From the NCBI GenBank assembly GCA_003280725.1, contig QCED01000006.1, positions 1 to 64,000 on the forward strand: a stretch of 64,000 nt of DNA, given 5' to 3'. Positions 19,235 to 30,429 of this stretch are shown one piece after another. The position numbers and the translations under genes were made by a program. Each line of letters starts with the position of its first letter. The first letter of the stretch is position 1. Source of the DNA: Prochlorococcus sp. AG-355-M18 (GTDB lineage Bacteria > Cyanobacteriota > Cyanobacteriia > PCC-6307 > Cyanobiaceae). Under the pieces are notes generated by a model. The model was not told the DNA's origin. It ran no database searches and worked only from the letters and a program-made list of their open reading frames with translations.

Positions 19235-20065
19235 TTAAACAAAACTTTCTAAAAGTTTTTCAGGGCCAAATTTCTTTAAATAATTAATATTCGATTTTTC
19301 AGTTACTAATAGATATCCTGCAAACCCCAAGCCATTAACACTGAAACCATGAATATGATCATTTTTTCTCTTGATAATAGCGATCCATTTATTAGTTATT
19401 AAAATATTGTAAGGATGTATCGGTTTCTTATCACTAATAGGGTCCCCAAGTCCTAATTTCTTGCATAATTCTAAATAAAAGTCAAAAAGAAATGATGAAT
19501 TTTCTAAAAAATTAAATTTGGATACAATAATATTTTTTCTAAGCTTACTATTTATATCTTGATATGAATTCATCTCTAAAAACCACTTTTCTCTTGGACA
19601 TGATATCTCATCTCTAGATCTACGAAGAAGTTGAAAATGCCTGTGTGGTTGACTTGCTCCCGCAATTGGAGAACTATTGAAAAACCATAATCCACTAGTA
19701 TCTTTATTAACTTGTTGAATCGCTCCCCAATCATTAATATCTAACCATCCATTTTGAGGTTTCCATTTATTTGTAATCAGTAAAATATGTCCCTTTTGTA
19801 CAGGGTACTTGTTTAATATTAATTGATGATTATCACCAATTTTATCAATTTCTAGTATTTTTTCCCATGGACAAAATGGATTCTGCTTAGGACCATAAAT
19901 TTTTTTTTTATTAAATTTTGAAGTATCTAGTTTCCTAATTATGAAGTCGTTTTTTTTATATAAATTGCTAGTAATAATATCAGTTTTGAGAGGATATAAT
20001 GATTCATTATCAATTGATAATTGAGTTTGCTCCAGTGCTTTTTTCCAATATCTTTCTAAACTCAT
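19235..20065 (-). CDS. ATP adenylyltransferase (Ap4A phosphorylase-like, HIT superfamily)
   Basis: NKYPVQKGHILLITNKWKPQ and SPIAGASQPHRHFQLL HxH motif. Confidence 0.88.
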   Translation of the reverse strand: MSLERYWKKALEQTQLSIDNESLYPLKTDIITSNLYKKNDFIIRKLDTSKFNKKKIYGPKQNPFCPWEKILEIDKIGDNHQLILNKYPVQKGHILLITNKWKPQNGWLDINDWGAIQQVNKDTSGLWFFNSSPIAGASQPHRHFQLLRRSRDEISCPREKWFLEMNSYQDINSKLRKNIIVSKFNFLENSSFLFDFYLELCKKLGLGDPISDKKPIHPYNILITNKWIAIIKRKNDHIHGFSVNGLGFAGYLLVTEKSNINYLKKFGPEKLLESFV

Positions 20066-20113
20066 TAAAAAAAAATTATCATAATCATTCTAAAAAAAAT
20101 AATAAATTTGTAA

Positions 20114-20497
20114 TTACTTTTTATTAAATTGATATTCTTTCAATTTTTCTAGAGATACTGATTCTAAGACTACAATATTTGTAGATTCTAATATGACTTT
20201 TGGTGCAAGACCGTCTAATAATGCTTGCTTCCACCTATCAAGACAAATACACCAATGATCACCTTCCTTTAATCCTGGGAAGGAATAAATAGGCATAGGA
20301 GTTATTAAATCATTACCTTGTGATTTACTATATTTCAAGAAATTATCATCCATTACACAACATATAGAATGATTACCTCCATCATTTTTGTCATAGTTGC
20401 AAAATCCGTCTCTGAACCAGCCTGTCATAGGTGCGCAACTACAAACATCAATTTTTTCTCCTAGAACATTCAATTGATCTTGATTCTTTATGGTCAT
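20114..20497 (-). CDS. DUF2237 family protein
   Basis: NVLGEKIDVCSCAPMTGWFRDGFC...GLKEGDHWCICLDRWKQAL. Confidence 0.85.
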   Translation of the reverse strand: MTIKNQDQLNVLGEKIDVCSCAPMTGWFRDGFCNYDKNDGGNHSICCVMDDNFLKYSKSQGNDLITPMPIYSFPGLKEGDHWCICLDRWKQALLDGLAPKVILESTNIVVLESVSLEKLKEYQFNKK

Positions 20498-20595
20498 AGA
20501 TTTTTTAATAATAATAAAACAAAAACATTTACTTAAAAAAGGTTGACGAGTATGGGGGGTAAAGAGGTAATAATTCTAATAAGGTTTTTTTCATT

Positions 20596-20814
20596 ATGGA
20601 TTGGGACTTTACGGAAAACATAGCATTTAAAGCTCTTTATGATGCTTTTAAGGATAGTGATGAAACTTCCGCATTAGAATTTTTATCTAGTGATGGTGCT
20701 TCATATTATCTTGAGTTAACACAGGACGCGGCGGGAGAGGGACTTGATCTAGGTGATAATGAAACGATGGAAGAACTACAGGAAGAAATTATTGAATATT
20801 TAGAAAACAACTAA
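20596..20814 (+). CDS. Small acidic hypothetical protein
   Basis: 72-aa ORF, strongly acidic C-terminus. Confidence 0.65.
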   Translation: MDWDFTENIAFKALYDAFKDSDETSALEFLSSDGASYYLELTQDAAGEGLDLGDNETMEELQEEIIEYLENN

Positions 20815-20823
20815 AAATTTAGC

Positions 20824-23800
20824 TTAAGCACTGAAATATTTAGCTTTTGAGTGTAGTGAAATGATTGCTGTAGTACTTTGTTCTGGATGAAGTTGTTCGG
20901 ATTCATCCATTTTCAAGTTTATTCTTTTTGCATCCAACAATGATAATTGTATGTTTGAATCAGATACTTTTGGACATGCAGGATATCCAAAAGAATATCT
21001 AGCTCCTCTATATTTTTGAGCTAGTATTTCTCTATTTTTGTCTGGTTCTTCAGACCTAAACCCACATTCAATACGAATTAATGCATGGACATACTCAGCT
21101 AGAGCTTCTGCTAATTGCACTGTAAGTCCATGGAATAATAAATAATCGCTATATTTATCTTCTTTAAATAATTTTTGAGAATATTCACTGGCAATTTCGC
21201 CCATCGTTACTGCCTGCATTGGAAATATGTCTATCGGTTTATCATTTTTTAAATCACAATAGAAATCAGCTATGCATAGATTATTCCCAGATTTTTGTCT
21301 TGGAAAATTAAATTGGGAAATTTTATTTAATGATTTATCATCAAATATGAAAATACTATTATCTTTTCTCCCGCATCTGAAATATCCATACACTGCTTTG
21401 GGTGAAATAAGTTTTTTTTCTATAATTGTCTCTAACCATTTATCTAACAATGGTTTAGCATATGAATCCAAATAGTTATTGTATTCATCTACGCTTTGGT
21501 CTTTTCCTTTTTTTATTTGCCATTGTCCGCTAAAAAGAGCCTTTTTATCTAAATAAAAAATTAACTTATTTAGATCTATATCAACATCCTTCAAGACTTT
21601 AGTTCCCATGAAAGGAGCTTTAATTGGTTCTTCTTCATTTATAAATTTAGATCTTTTAAAATTTTCTTTTAAATTTAATTTGGAATTCTTGTTATGTATA
21701 GATATTGATTTTTTAACAGCTTGAGAGTTGGATTTTGATGACGCTAAATTAATAGTTATACCTTCATTATTAATGAACCCCTCTGAATTAGACCAATTAC
21801 CCTTTTTTTTATTATCCATATATTCATTCATGAATCTAAGATCAGTAAAAGCATCTTTTCCGTACAATATTTTCCCTTTATATATTTTGCTGCAGTCCTC
21901 ATTTACAAATTTTGGGGTTAAGGCTGCCCCTCCTAATATTACTGGTACACTAATATCTTCATTGTTAAAAGCCTCTAAATTATCTTTCATAAAAGCAGTT
22001 GATTTAACAAGTAATCCGCTCATAGCGATGCAATCGGCGTTGTGCTTCTTTTGTGCATCTATGATTGCTGAAATATCTTGCTTTATTCCAAGATTTATTA
22101 CGTCATAACCATTATTTGTAAGTATTATATCAACCAAATTTTTTCCAATATCATGAACATCGCCTTTGACAGTTGCAATTAAGAGTTTTCCATTTGATAC
22201 ATTTTTATCTACAGTTTCCATATGTGGTTCTAAAATTGAAACGGCAAATTTCATTGTTTCGGCGGATTGGAGTACAAATGGCAATTGCATTTGACCTGAG
22301 CCAAATAAATCTCCTACAACCTTCATCCCATCAAGTAAAAAGGTATTAATTATTTCAAGAGGTTTATATATTTTTAACGCTTTATTTAATTGATCCTCTA
22401 AACCTATTTTTTCTCCATCAATAATATGATTTTTTAGACTTTCTTCAAGAGTTAGGTTTTTATTTTCTGATGATGCTTTTTTGAAATCTTGAATGGATAA
22501 ATCTTGAAAAGCCTTTGTTAATTCTACTAATGGATCATAAATACAAATATCATCTTCAAATTCTCTTTTGTCATATATCAAATCTAAGCAAAGCTTTTTA
22601 GTTTCTTTAGAAATTTTTGATAATGGCAAAATTTTATTTGGTGCGATGATAGCAGAATCTAATCCTGCTTTAATGCATTCATCTAAAAATATTGAATTTA
22701 GATTAATTCTGGATAACGGTGAAAGACCAAAACTAATGTTTGATATCCCCAGTATGATATGAATCTCTGGGAAATGTTCACGAATTTTTGATATAGCAGT
22801 AATTGTTTCTTTAGCGTTTAATCTATCTTCTTCTATCCCAGTAGATATTGGCAGAGCTAATGGATCAAAAAAGAGCTCATAATCAGACAAACCACTTTCT
22901 CTTGTTCTATTAATCGCTCGTTTAGCAATGTTATATTTTTTATCTGCATTCCTGGCCATTCCATCTTCATCAATAGTTCCGACAACAAGACCTGAACCAT
23001 ACCCCAAGGCTAAATGTAGAACTTGATCAAACCTTTCATTACCGTCTTCGTAATTGGTTGAATTTAAAATACATTTACCACCAGCTGACTTTAATCCACT
23101 TTCCATTTTGTCGGCATCTGTAGAGTCAATCATTAATGGCAAATTTATATTAGTAACTAGTCTTGAAGTTATTTCTTTCATATCCTTCACTCCATCTCTC
23201 CCGACATAATCAACATTTACATCAAGAACGTGTGCATTTTCTTTTTGTTGTTGCTTGGCAATTGATACTAGCCCGTCCCAATCGTCGTTATTTAACAATT
23301 CCCTTACCTTTTTAGATCCACTTGCATTTAATCTTTCTCCTATAATCAAAATTGAATTTTCTTGTTTGTACGGTACAGAATTATATATTGATGAAGCTGA
23401 AGGAACATAACTACTTAAATTGTTCTTACAATTTTTGTCAGGCCTTTCGGTATAAATAATTTCATCGATTATTGAAGAAAGATATTTAATATGTTCAGGT
23501 GTTGTCCCACAACATCCACCTATTAATTGAACATTAAAGTCATATATGAAATTCATTAACTGCATCTTTAATTCTATTGGCTTTAATCTGTAGTGAGCTA
23601 CACCACCAATATTTTCAGGAAGTCCTGCATTGGGGATACAACTTATAGCGAAGGGAGAATTTTCAGACAAATATTTAATATGTTCTTTCATTTGTTCTGG
23701 ACCAGTTGCACAATTTAGTCCAAGGATATCTATATTAAATGGTTCTAATATTGTTAATGCAGAGGCGATGTCAGATCCAACAAGCATAGTACCTGTTGTT

Positions 23801-24390
23801 TCCATTGTTATAGATACCATTATAGGTATATCTATATTTTTACTATCAAGTACTTCTCTAGATGCTAATAAGGCAGATTTTATTTGCAATACATCTTGAC
23901 AAGTTTCAATTAAAAGAAGATCAACTCCTCCATCTATAAGACCATATATTTGTTCTTTGTATGATTGCTTTAATTCATCAAAATCTATATGCCCTAATGT
24001 GGGTAATTTAGTAGTTGGTCCAATTGAACCAGCTACAAACCTTGGCCTTTCAACTGATGCATATTTGGCAGCAGCCTTTTTGGCTATTAATGCAGCATTT
24101 TTATTTATCTCATATGCCTTATCCGCAATATCATATTCATCAAGAACTATTGATGAGGCTCCAAAAGTATTAGTTTCTATAACATGACAACCTGCTGCTA
24201 AGAATGAATTATGAACCTTTTCAACGACCTTTGGTGAGGATAAAACAAGGTTTTCATTACAACCCTCTAATTCTTTTCCTCCAAAGTCTTCGGCAGTAAG
24301 ATTTAAGTTCTGAAAAGATGTTCCAGTACCCCCGTCAAAAATTATTAATGGCTTTTCATCTCTATTTAAATAGGTTCTGAAAGATTCCAT
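20824..24390 (-). CDS. metH: Cobalamin-dependent methionine synthase
   Basis: Homocysteine-binding GGCCGTTPEHI, pterin-binding domain, VKGDVHDIGKNLV B12-binding motif, AdoMet activation domain RFSFGYPACP-like. Confidence 0.97.
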   Translation of the reverse strand: MESFRTYLNRDEKPLIIFDGGTGTSFQNLNLTAEDFGGKELEGCNENLVLSSPKVVEKVHNSFLAAGCHVIETNTFGASSIVLDEYDIADKAYEINKNAALIAKKAAAKYASVERPRFVAGSIGPTTKLPTLGHIDFDELKQSYKEQIYGLIDGGVDLLLIETCQDVLQIKSALLASREVLDSKNIDIPIMVSITMETTGTMLVGSDIASALTILEPFNIDILGLNCATGPEQMKEHIKYLSENSPFAISCIPNAGLPENIGGVAHYRLKPIELKMQLMNFIYDFNVQLIGGCCGTTPEHIKYLSSIIDEIIYTERPDKNCKNNLSSYVPSASSIYNSVPYKQENSILIIGERLNASGSKKVRELLNNDDWDGLVSIAKQQQKENAHVLDVNVDYVGRDGVKDMKEITSRLVTNINLPLMIDSTDADKMESGLKSAGGKCILNSTNYEDGNERFDQVLHLALGYGSGLVVGTIDEDGMARNADKKYNIAKRAINRTRESGLSDYELFFDPLALPISTGIEEDRLNAKETITAISKIREHFPEIHIILGISNISFGLSPLSRINLNSIFLDECIKAGLDSAIIAPNKILPLSKISKETKKLCLDLIYDKREFEDDICIYDPLVELTKAFQDLSIQDFKKASSENKNLTLEESLKNHIIDGEKIGLEDQLNKALKIYKPLEIINTFLLDGMKVVGDLFGSGQMQLPFVLQSAETMKFAVSILEPHMETVDKNVSNGKLLIATVKGDVHDIGKNLVDIILTNNGYDVINLGIKQDISAIIDAQKKHNADCIAMSGLLVKSTAFMKDNLEAFNNEDISVPVILGGAALTPKFVNEDCSKIYKGKILYGKDAFTDLRFMNEYMDNKKKGNWSNSEGFINNEGITINLASSKSNSQAVKKSISIHNKNSKLNLKENFKRSKFINEEEPIKAPFMGTKVLKDVDIDLNKLIFYLDKKALFSGQWQIKKGKDQSVDEYNNYLDSYAKPLLDKWLETIIEKKLISPKAVYGYFRCGRKDNSIFIFDDKSLNKISQFNFPRQKSGNNLCIADFYCDLKNDKPIDIFPMQAVTMGEIASEYSQKLFKEDKYSDYLLFHGLTVQLAEALAEYVHALIRIECGFRSEEPDKNREILAQKYRGARYSFGYPACPKVSDSNIQLSLLDAKRINLKMDESEQLHPEQSTTAIISLHSKAKYFSA

Positions 24391-24408
24391 TTTTAGGTAA
24401 AAATTAAT

Positions 24409-25329
24409 TTATTTTAGAGAAATTCTTGTTACCCAATTATCATAGTCTTGAGAACGACCTTCTGTTATTTCTATAAGCTTACTTTTTAATTTATTCATTA
24501 TTGGTCTTTTACCATTTAATTCACTTGATTCAATTTTTTTAACTGGTGTAATTTTTGCTGCTGTACCAGTTAGAAAAACTTCATCTGCTATTAATAATTC
24601 TGTTTTATCAACAGGCCTTTCAATTACATTTATTCCAAATGATTTTGCTAATTCAATTACACTTGCTCTAGTAATCCCCTCAAGGATATCTTGATCAACA
24701 CCAGGAGTTATTAAGTCTCCATTTCTTACAATAAATAAATTCATACCACTAGCTTCACTTACCTTACCACTTGAATTTAATAGCAGGGCTTCATCAAAAC
24801 CCGATAAACTAGCTTCTGTTTTAGCTAAAGAACTAGTAATATAAGCCCCACTTATTTTTCCTCTTAATGGGAGAGATCTATCCTCTTGTCTAGTCCAACT
24901 ACTCATTCTACAAGAAACTCCATCTGGGGATAGATAATCTCCTAGTTCAATACAATAAATAAAGAAATCTGTTTCAATATTGTGTAACCTTGGAGCTATA
25001 CCTAAATCGCTTGTATAAACGAATGGTCTAATATAAATAGGTTTTTCTGGCTTATTTCTTTGTATAACTTCCTCTAAGGCTTTAAAAATATATTCTTCAG
25101 ATATATCAGTTAAGAGTAATTTTGCACTTTGAGATAATCTTTTTATGTGTTTATCAGTTCTAAATAAAAGGAATTCTTCTTTATTTATAGGGTTAGGTAT
25201 CGCTCGCATTCCTCCAAATGCAGCAGTACCATAATGTAGTGCATGAGTAGCTATTGATATTTTTGCTTCTTTAAATGGAATACATTTACCTTCGAACCAG
25301 GCGTATGGAAGAAATTCATGCATATTCAA
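24409..25329 (-). CDS. ilvE: Branched-chain amino acid aminotransferase
   Basis: ATHALHYGTAAFGGMRA, EASGMNLFIVRNGDLITP, EGITRASVIELA. Confidence 0.95.
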   Translation of the reverse strand: MNMHEFLPYAWFEGKCIPFKEAKISIATHALHYGTAAFGGMRAIPNPINKEEFLLFRTDKHIKRLSQSAKLLLTDISEEYIFKALEEVIQRNKPEKPIYIRPFVYTSDLGIAPRLHNIETDFFIYCIELGDYLSPDGVSCRMSSWTRQEDRSLPLRGKISGAYITSSLAKTEASLSGFDEALLLNSSGKVSEASGMNLFIVRNGDLITPGVDQDILEGITRASVIELAKSFGINVIERPVDKTELLIADEVFLTGTAAKITPVKKIESSELNGKRPIMNKLKSKLIEITEGRSQDYDNWVTRISLK

Positions 25330-25395
25330 TTTATTTAATTAAGGTAAACTTGTTTTAACCTACTTACGTATTCTAAACCTTATTTATATATAAAA

Positions 25396-28300
25396 ATGCA
25401 CAGGATATTAAATATAGCAGGAAATGAAAAGAATAATGATGATTTAATTGAGCAACCGGCGGCAGATTTTATTTTTATAACAAGTGTAAAAGCTGATTTA
25501 AATCTCATATCAAACTTATTGATAGAAAAGGAATTTGCATCATTAAAAAATAATATAAGAGCTTTAGAAATTTCTAATTTAAATTCCTCAGCTCAAATAG
25601 ATAATTATTTATTAAAAACAATTAATTATGCAAAAGTTGTCATACTAAGAATTTTTGGAGATAAAGGTACATGGAACTATGGAATTGAACAACTTTTAAA
25701 TTGGCAAGCAGTCAATAAAAAAAGGAAGTTAGTAATCCTATCAGGTACCGTTGATCAGGAAGTTTCCTTAAGTGAAATAAGTAGTATAGATAAAAATATT
25801 GCATTAAATATTTCTAGATTACTAAGATCGGGAGGAATGGACAATTATAGAAAATTTCTTAATTGTTTAAATTATCTAAAGGTAAATGAATCATTAATTC
25901 CTGATAAGTTTTTGAAAATTAGTTTTTATGCAGATCCTTATTTATATGATTGGAAAATTGAAAATGGCGAAAAGATAGGAATAATATCCTATAAATCACT
26001 TTTTTTGGCTAATGAAATTGAAGTAAACGAAAAACTTAACTTGCAGTTACGAAGATGCGGACTATCGCCTAAAACGTTATTTATTTCCACACTAAAAGAT
26101 CATATTATTCAAAAGAAATTAATAGATATTTTTAAAAAGGAAGATATTAAATTAATAATTACCACAACTTCATTTTCTTCATCTCAAATCAAAAATAACA
26201 AATTAATTGAAAATTCTACAAATATTTTTACTTCTCTTAAAATTCCAATTTTACAGCTTCTCTCTTCAAATAGATCAAGAAAAAATTGGTTAAATTCATC
26301 CATTGGAATGAATTCATCTGATTTATTGATGCAAATAATTATTCCTGAATTTGATGGAAGGATTACTACTTCACCTTCAGCATTTAAAGAAATAATTTCT
26401 GAAAAAAATACACTCTACAGTGAAATAACCAGTTACAAAGCTGATCAAGTAGGTATTAAATGGATTTCAAAATTCGCGACAAATTATGTGAAACTTCAAA
26501 AACTTAATAATTTTGAAAAAAAAATTTGTTTATTAATAAGTAATTATCCAGTAAAGAATGGAAGAATCGGTAATGGTGTTGGTCTTAATACACCATCTTC
26601 GATAATAAATATTCTTAACTGGTTAAAAGAAGAATGTTATGATCTTGGATCTTGTAATTATCCTCAAGATTCTTCGGAATTAATGTCAATACTTATAAAA
26701 ACTAGAACTAATGATCTTGAATCTCAAAATAATAAACCATTAGATTACTTACCACTTAGTGAATATTTAAAATATTGGAATTATTTAGAACTTGAACCAA
26801 AAAATATTATTGTTAACCGTTGGGGCAAACCATCAGAAGCGATCGATCTTGATAATAAAGGCTTCTCAATAAATGGTATTAGATTTGGAAAAATAACATT
26901 ATTGATTCAACCTCAACGAGGTTATGACTCTTTCACTGATAGAGATATTCATTCGCCCGATCTTCCTCCTCCCCATAGATATTTAGCACAATATTTTTGG
27001 ATTGAAAAAGTTTTTAACGCAAATGCTATTTGCCATATTGGTAAACATGGGACTGTTGAATGGTTACCTGGCAAATCTATAGGTCTCAGTAATAAATGTT
27101 TTCCAAATATTATTTGTCCAGCAATACCAAACATATATCCTTTTATCGTAAATGATCCTGGAGAAGGATCCCAAGCTAAAAGAAGAACTGCTGCAACAAT
27201 TATTGATCATTTAACCCCTCCTTTGGATAGGTCAGAGTTATATGGAAAATATTCAATATTAGAAAATTATTTAGACGAATTTTTTGAAGCAAAATTATTA
27301 AATTCTAATCGGATTGAAATTATAGAAAAATCCATTTTTGAATTAATTAAAAAAGATTTTAACGAAATCAATTTAAATAATAAAAATAATCAAATTGAAG
27401 AGATTGATTCTTTTCTTTGCAAAATTAAAGAATCTCAAATTAGGACAGGTTTGCATATTTTTGGTAAAAGGCAGAATGACATTAATGAAATAAATTTATT
27501 CTTGTGTATCGCTAGAGTGCCAAATGCCAATCGAATTGGGATTGTTCAATATATAGCAAAACATTTAAAACTAGATTTGGATCCTTGGACAAATATATAT
27601 GATCAAAAGTTAAGTGAAAAGGATAAAAAAATATTATTTACTTTTTCCAACAAAAACATTTTAAACTTTAGAATGGCTATTGATTTTTTGGAACAACAAG
27701 CAAAGTATTTAATATATTTGTTTTTTTACAAAAAGAATAACAATATAAAAAATCTAGAACAATATAAAAATCAGAAAATAATAGACTATTTCTTTAATGA
27801 AAAAAAACATAATAAGTATTTTTTATTATTAAAAAAAGAGATTCTATATCCAATCATTAATTCTTCATATAATGAGAAATTATCATTTATTAATTCGTTA
27901 AATGGACAATATGTAAAAAGTGGTCCATCTGGAGCCCCTACGAGAGGTAAAACTGAAGCTTTACCAACTGGTAAAAATTTCTTTTCAGTTGATTCGAGAG
28001 GACTACCAACTGAATCAGCATGGAGTGTTGGTTGTCAATCCGCTTCACAATTACTTGATTTATACAAACAAGATAATGGAGAAGATTTAAAAAATATAGC
28101 AATATCTGTTTGGGCAACATCCACAATGAGAAATGGTGGTGAAGACATTTGTCAAATACTATATTTATTAGGAGTAAAGCCTATTTGGGATGGGCCCTCA
28201 AGAAGAGTAGTAGATCTAGAAATCATTCCTTTATCTGTTCTCGAAAGACCAAGGGTTGATGTTACTTTAAGGATTTCGGGAATGTTTAGAGATGCATTTC

Positions 28301-29133
28301 CACAGTTAGTTAAATTAACTTCTAAAGCAATAAATCTTGTTTCTAATCTTAATGAGGATGATAAATTTAACCCTCTTGCTGGGGCATCAAGGGATGGTGA
28401 TTGTATTAATCGTATATTTGGGTCAGCGCCAGGTTCATATGGAGCTGGTCTGCAAGAACTAATTTCAAATTCTAATTGGGAAAATATTGATGATTTTGGA
28501 GAATCTTTTCTTAATTGGAGTAAGTGGATTTACAGTGATAATCTTGAACCTATAGAGGATAAAAAATCATTAGAAAATGCTCTTAAAAATGTGCAGTTAG
28601 TTGTTCATAACCAAGATAATAAGGAACATGATATTTTAGATTCTGATGATTATTATCAGTTTCAGGGTGGATTATCTTCAGCAGTAAAAAAATTGAGCGG
28701 AAAATTACCTGAAATGTATCATGGTGATTTATCAAAATTTGGATTATCTAAAATTTCAAAATTACAAGATGAAATTAATAAAGTTGTTATATCAAGAATA
28801 CTTAACCCTAAATGGATAAATGGAATGAAGGATAATGGTTATAAAGGTGCTTTTGAATTTTCAGCTACACTAGATTACTTATATGCTTTTGATGCTTCTA
28901 CTGAAGTAGTCTCAGATTGGTGTTATGAGGAAGTTTACAAATCATGGTTATGTGATCTAGATCTTAGGAATTTCTTTCTAGAGAATAATCCATGGGCTTT
29001 AAGAGATATTGCACAAAGATTACTTGAAATTGTCAATAGAAAAATGTGGAATAACTGTTCATCAGATGTCATTGAAAATTTAAAGAAAATAATTATTAAT
29101 ACTGATTCAATAATTGAAAAAAACGAATTCTGA
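25396..29133 (+). CDS. cobN: Cobaltochelatase CobN subunit
   Basis: 1245 aa; HIGKHGTVEWLPGKSIGLS, QSASQLLDLYKQDNGEDLKNIAISVWATSTMRNGGEDICQILYLLGVKP. Confidence 0.95.
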   Translation: MHRILNIAGNEKNNDDLIEQPAADFIFITSVKADLNLISNLLIEKEFASLKNNIRALEISNLNSSAQIDNYLLKTINYAKVVILRIFGDKGTWNYGIEQLLNWQAVNKKRKLVILSGTVDQEVSLSEISSIDKNIALNISRLLRSGGMDNYRKFLNCLNYLKVNESLIPDKFLKISFYADPYLYDWKIENGEKIGIISYKSLFLANEIEVNEKLNLQLRRCGLSPKTLFISTLKDHIIQKKLIDIFKKEDIKLIITTTSFSSSQIKNNKLIENSTNIFTSLKIPILQLLSSNRSRKNWLNSSIGMNSSDLLMQIIIPEFDGRITTSPSAFKEIISEKNTLYSEITSYKADQVGIKWISKFATNYVKLQKLNNFEKKICLLISNYPVKNGRIGNGVGLNTPSSIINILNWLKEECYDLGSCNYPQDSSELMSILIKTRTNDLESQNNKPLDYLPLSEYLKYWNYLELEPKNIIVNRWGKPSEAIDLDNKGFSINGIRFGKITLLIQPQRGYDSFTDRDIHSPDLPPPHRYLAQYFWIEKVFNANAICHIGKHGTVEWLPGKSIGLSNKCFPNIICPAIPNIYPFIVNDPGEGSQAKRRTAATIIDHLTPPLDRSELYGKYSILENYLDEFFEAKLLNSNRIEIIEKSIFELIKKDFNEINLNNKNNQIEEIDSFLCKIKESQIRTGLHIFGKRQNDINEINLFLCIARVPNANRIGIVQYIAKHLKLDLDPWTNIYDQKLSEKDKKILFTFSNKNILNFRMAIDFLEQQAKYLIYLFFYKKNNNIKNLEQYKNQKIIDYFFNEKKHNKYFLLLKKEILYPIINSSYNEKLSFINSLNGQYVKSGPSGAPTRGKTEALPTGKNFFSVDSRGLPTESAWSVGCQSASQLLDLYKQDNGEDLKNIAISVWATSTMRNGGEDICQILYLLGVKPIWDGPSRRVVDLEIIPLSVLERPRVDVTLRISGMFRDAFPQLVKLTSKAINLVSNLNEDDKFNPLAGASRDGDCINRIFGSAPGSYGAGLQELISNSNWENIDDFGESFLNWSKWIYSDNLEPIEDKKSLENALKNVQLVVHNQDNKEHDILDSDDYYQFQGGLSSAVKKLSGKLPEMYHGDLSKFGLSKISKLQDEINKVVISRILNPKWINGMKDNGYKGAFEFSATLDYLYAFDASTEVVSDWCYEEVYKSWLCDLDLRNFFLENNPWALRDIAQRLLEIVNRKMWNNCSSDVIENLKKIIINTDSIIEKNEF

Positions 29134-29134
29134 A

Positions 29135-29782
29135 TTATCTACCTAATAGCGAAAGTCCATGACTATCTGTCCCGCAAGTTTTTAGCATTGAATATTTATC
29201 TGCTAATTTATCTATTTCTGAACAAACAAATAAACTAGGATTCCATACTTCATTAAGTTCATAATCGTACCAAACCTCTATTCCATCAATCCCTTGTATT
29301 TTGGCCTCTGGAATTAATTTATAAAAGGGAATCCTGTATCTCGCTGGGTGTGCAAGAAATGATAAACCACCAGCTAAATTTATTGCTTTAATAACTGATT
29401 TAATATTTAAATCATTACCTATTGGAGACTCTCCAAGGATGTAGGGATTTAGGTATTTACTTTTTATATCTATTCCCAAGCCAATTACATGTACTAAACA
29501 TCCCAGAATCAAACAATTAATTTCTATTCCCGAAATTAATGTAAAAGAATCTTTAGGATAATTTTTGAGTATATTATTTTTTTTTATATATTCATGAGCT
29601 TTAATTGTATGATGATCGGTTATTGATAAAAATTTCAAGTTATTTTTATAAGCTTGTTCTAAAAGTTCATATGGTTCTAGACTTCCATCACTAAATTTTG
29701 TATGACAGTGAAAATTAATATTTTTAGGACAACTATTTTTATTAATATTAGAGGTTAATCTTACTAAGTCTTCCCTATTCAT
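29135..29782 (-). CDS. PHP-domain metal-dependent phosphoesterase
   Basis: FHCHTKFSDGSL, SITDHHTIKAHEY, FLAHPARY, CGTDSHG. Confidence 0.93.
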   Translation of the reverse strand: MNREDLVRLTSNINKNSCPKNINFHCHTKFSDGSLEPYELLEQAYKNNLKFLSITDHHTIKAHEYIKKNNILKNYPKDSFTLISGIEINCLILGCLVHVIGLGIDIKSKYLNPYILGESPIGNDLNIKSVIKAINLAGGLSFLAHPARYRIPFYKLIPEAKIQGIDGIEVWYDYELNEVWNPSLFVCSEIDKLADKYSMLKTCGTDSHGLSLLGR

Positions 29783-30341
29783 TACTTAATGAATTCTCAT
29801 TTTTCTTTCTAATCTTTGCATATAATTGTATTGAAGCCAACATGAAAATAATTAATCCAATTACGCTCCATGTAGCAAGACTAGTTGGAAAATTATTTTT
29901 AAAAATAACTAAAAGTACAATTATAAATAATAATAAAGTAGGCAATTCATTTAATAATCTAAGGTTTTTTGCTGAAATGGTTGAAGTACAATTTTGTAAT
30001 GAATACATTATTTTGTAACAGTAAGAATGATAAATTACTAATCCTAAAACAAAAGTAATTTTAATTTGTAACCACTTCTCACTTAACAAACTTGGTTGCA
30101 TAATAATCATGCATATAGCCATACTTAAAGCTAATATCATCCCAGGTGTTGTGATTATATTCGCCAGCCTTTTTTCCATCAAGGAGTATTGTTTATTAAA
30201 GGCAATTTTTAATTCATTATCCATATTTTTAGATTCTTCATGATATATAAAAAGTCTTACTAAATAAAAAAGGCCCGCAAACCAAACGATTACACCAAAA
30301 ATGTGAAGTGATTTAAACCAGAGATATGCTTCAGCTGACAA
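29775..30341 (-). CDS. hemJ: Protoporphyrinogen oxidase HemJ-like (UPF0093)
   Basis: WFKSLHIFGVIVWFAGLFYLVRLFIYHEE. Confidence 0.85.
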   Translation of the reverse strand: MSAEAYLWFKSLHIFGVIVWFAGLFYLVRLFIYHEESKNMDNELKIAFNKQYSLMEKRLANIITTPGMILALSMAICMIIMQPSLLSEKWLQIKITFVLGLVIYHSYCYKIMYSLQNCTSTISAKNLRLLNELPTLLLFIIVLLVIFKNNFPTSLATWSVIGLIIFMLASIQLYAKIRKKNENSLSNE

Positions 30342-30429
30342 ATTACTAGATTAATTTAAAAATATATATTTTTAATATAGTTATAATTAACAATATCAAG
30401 AAATCTATTTTTCAAAAATTAATTAATAT

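Noticed and set aside
21728-22108. 126-aa plus-strand ORF inside metH
   Set aside because: Fully antisense to strongly supported metH; no recognisable domain; expected by chance opposite a long CDS.
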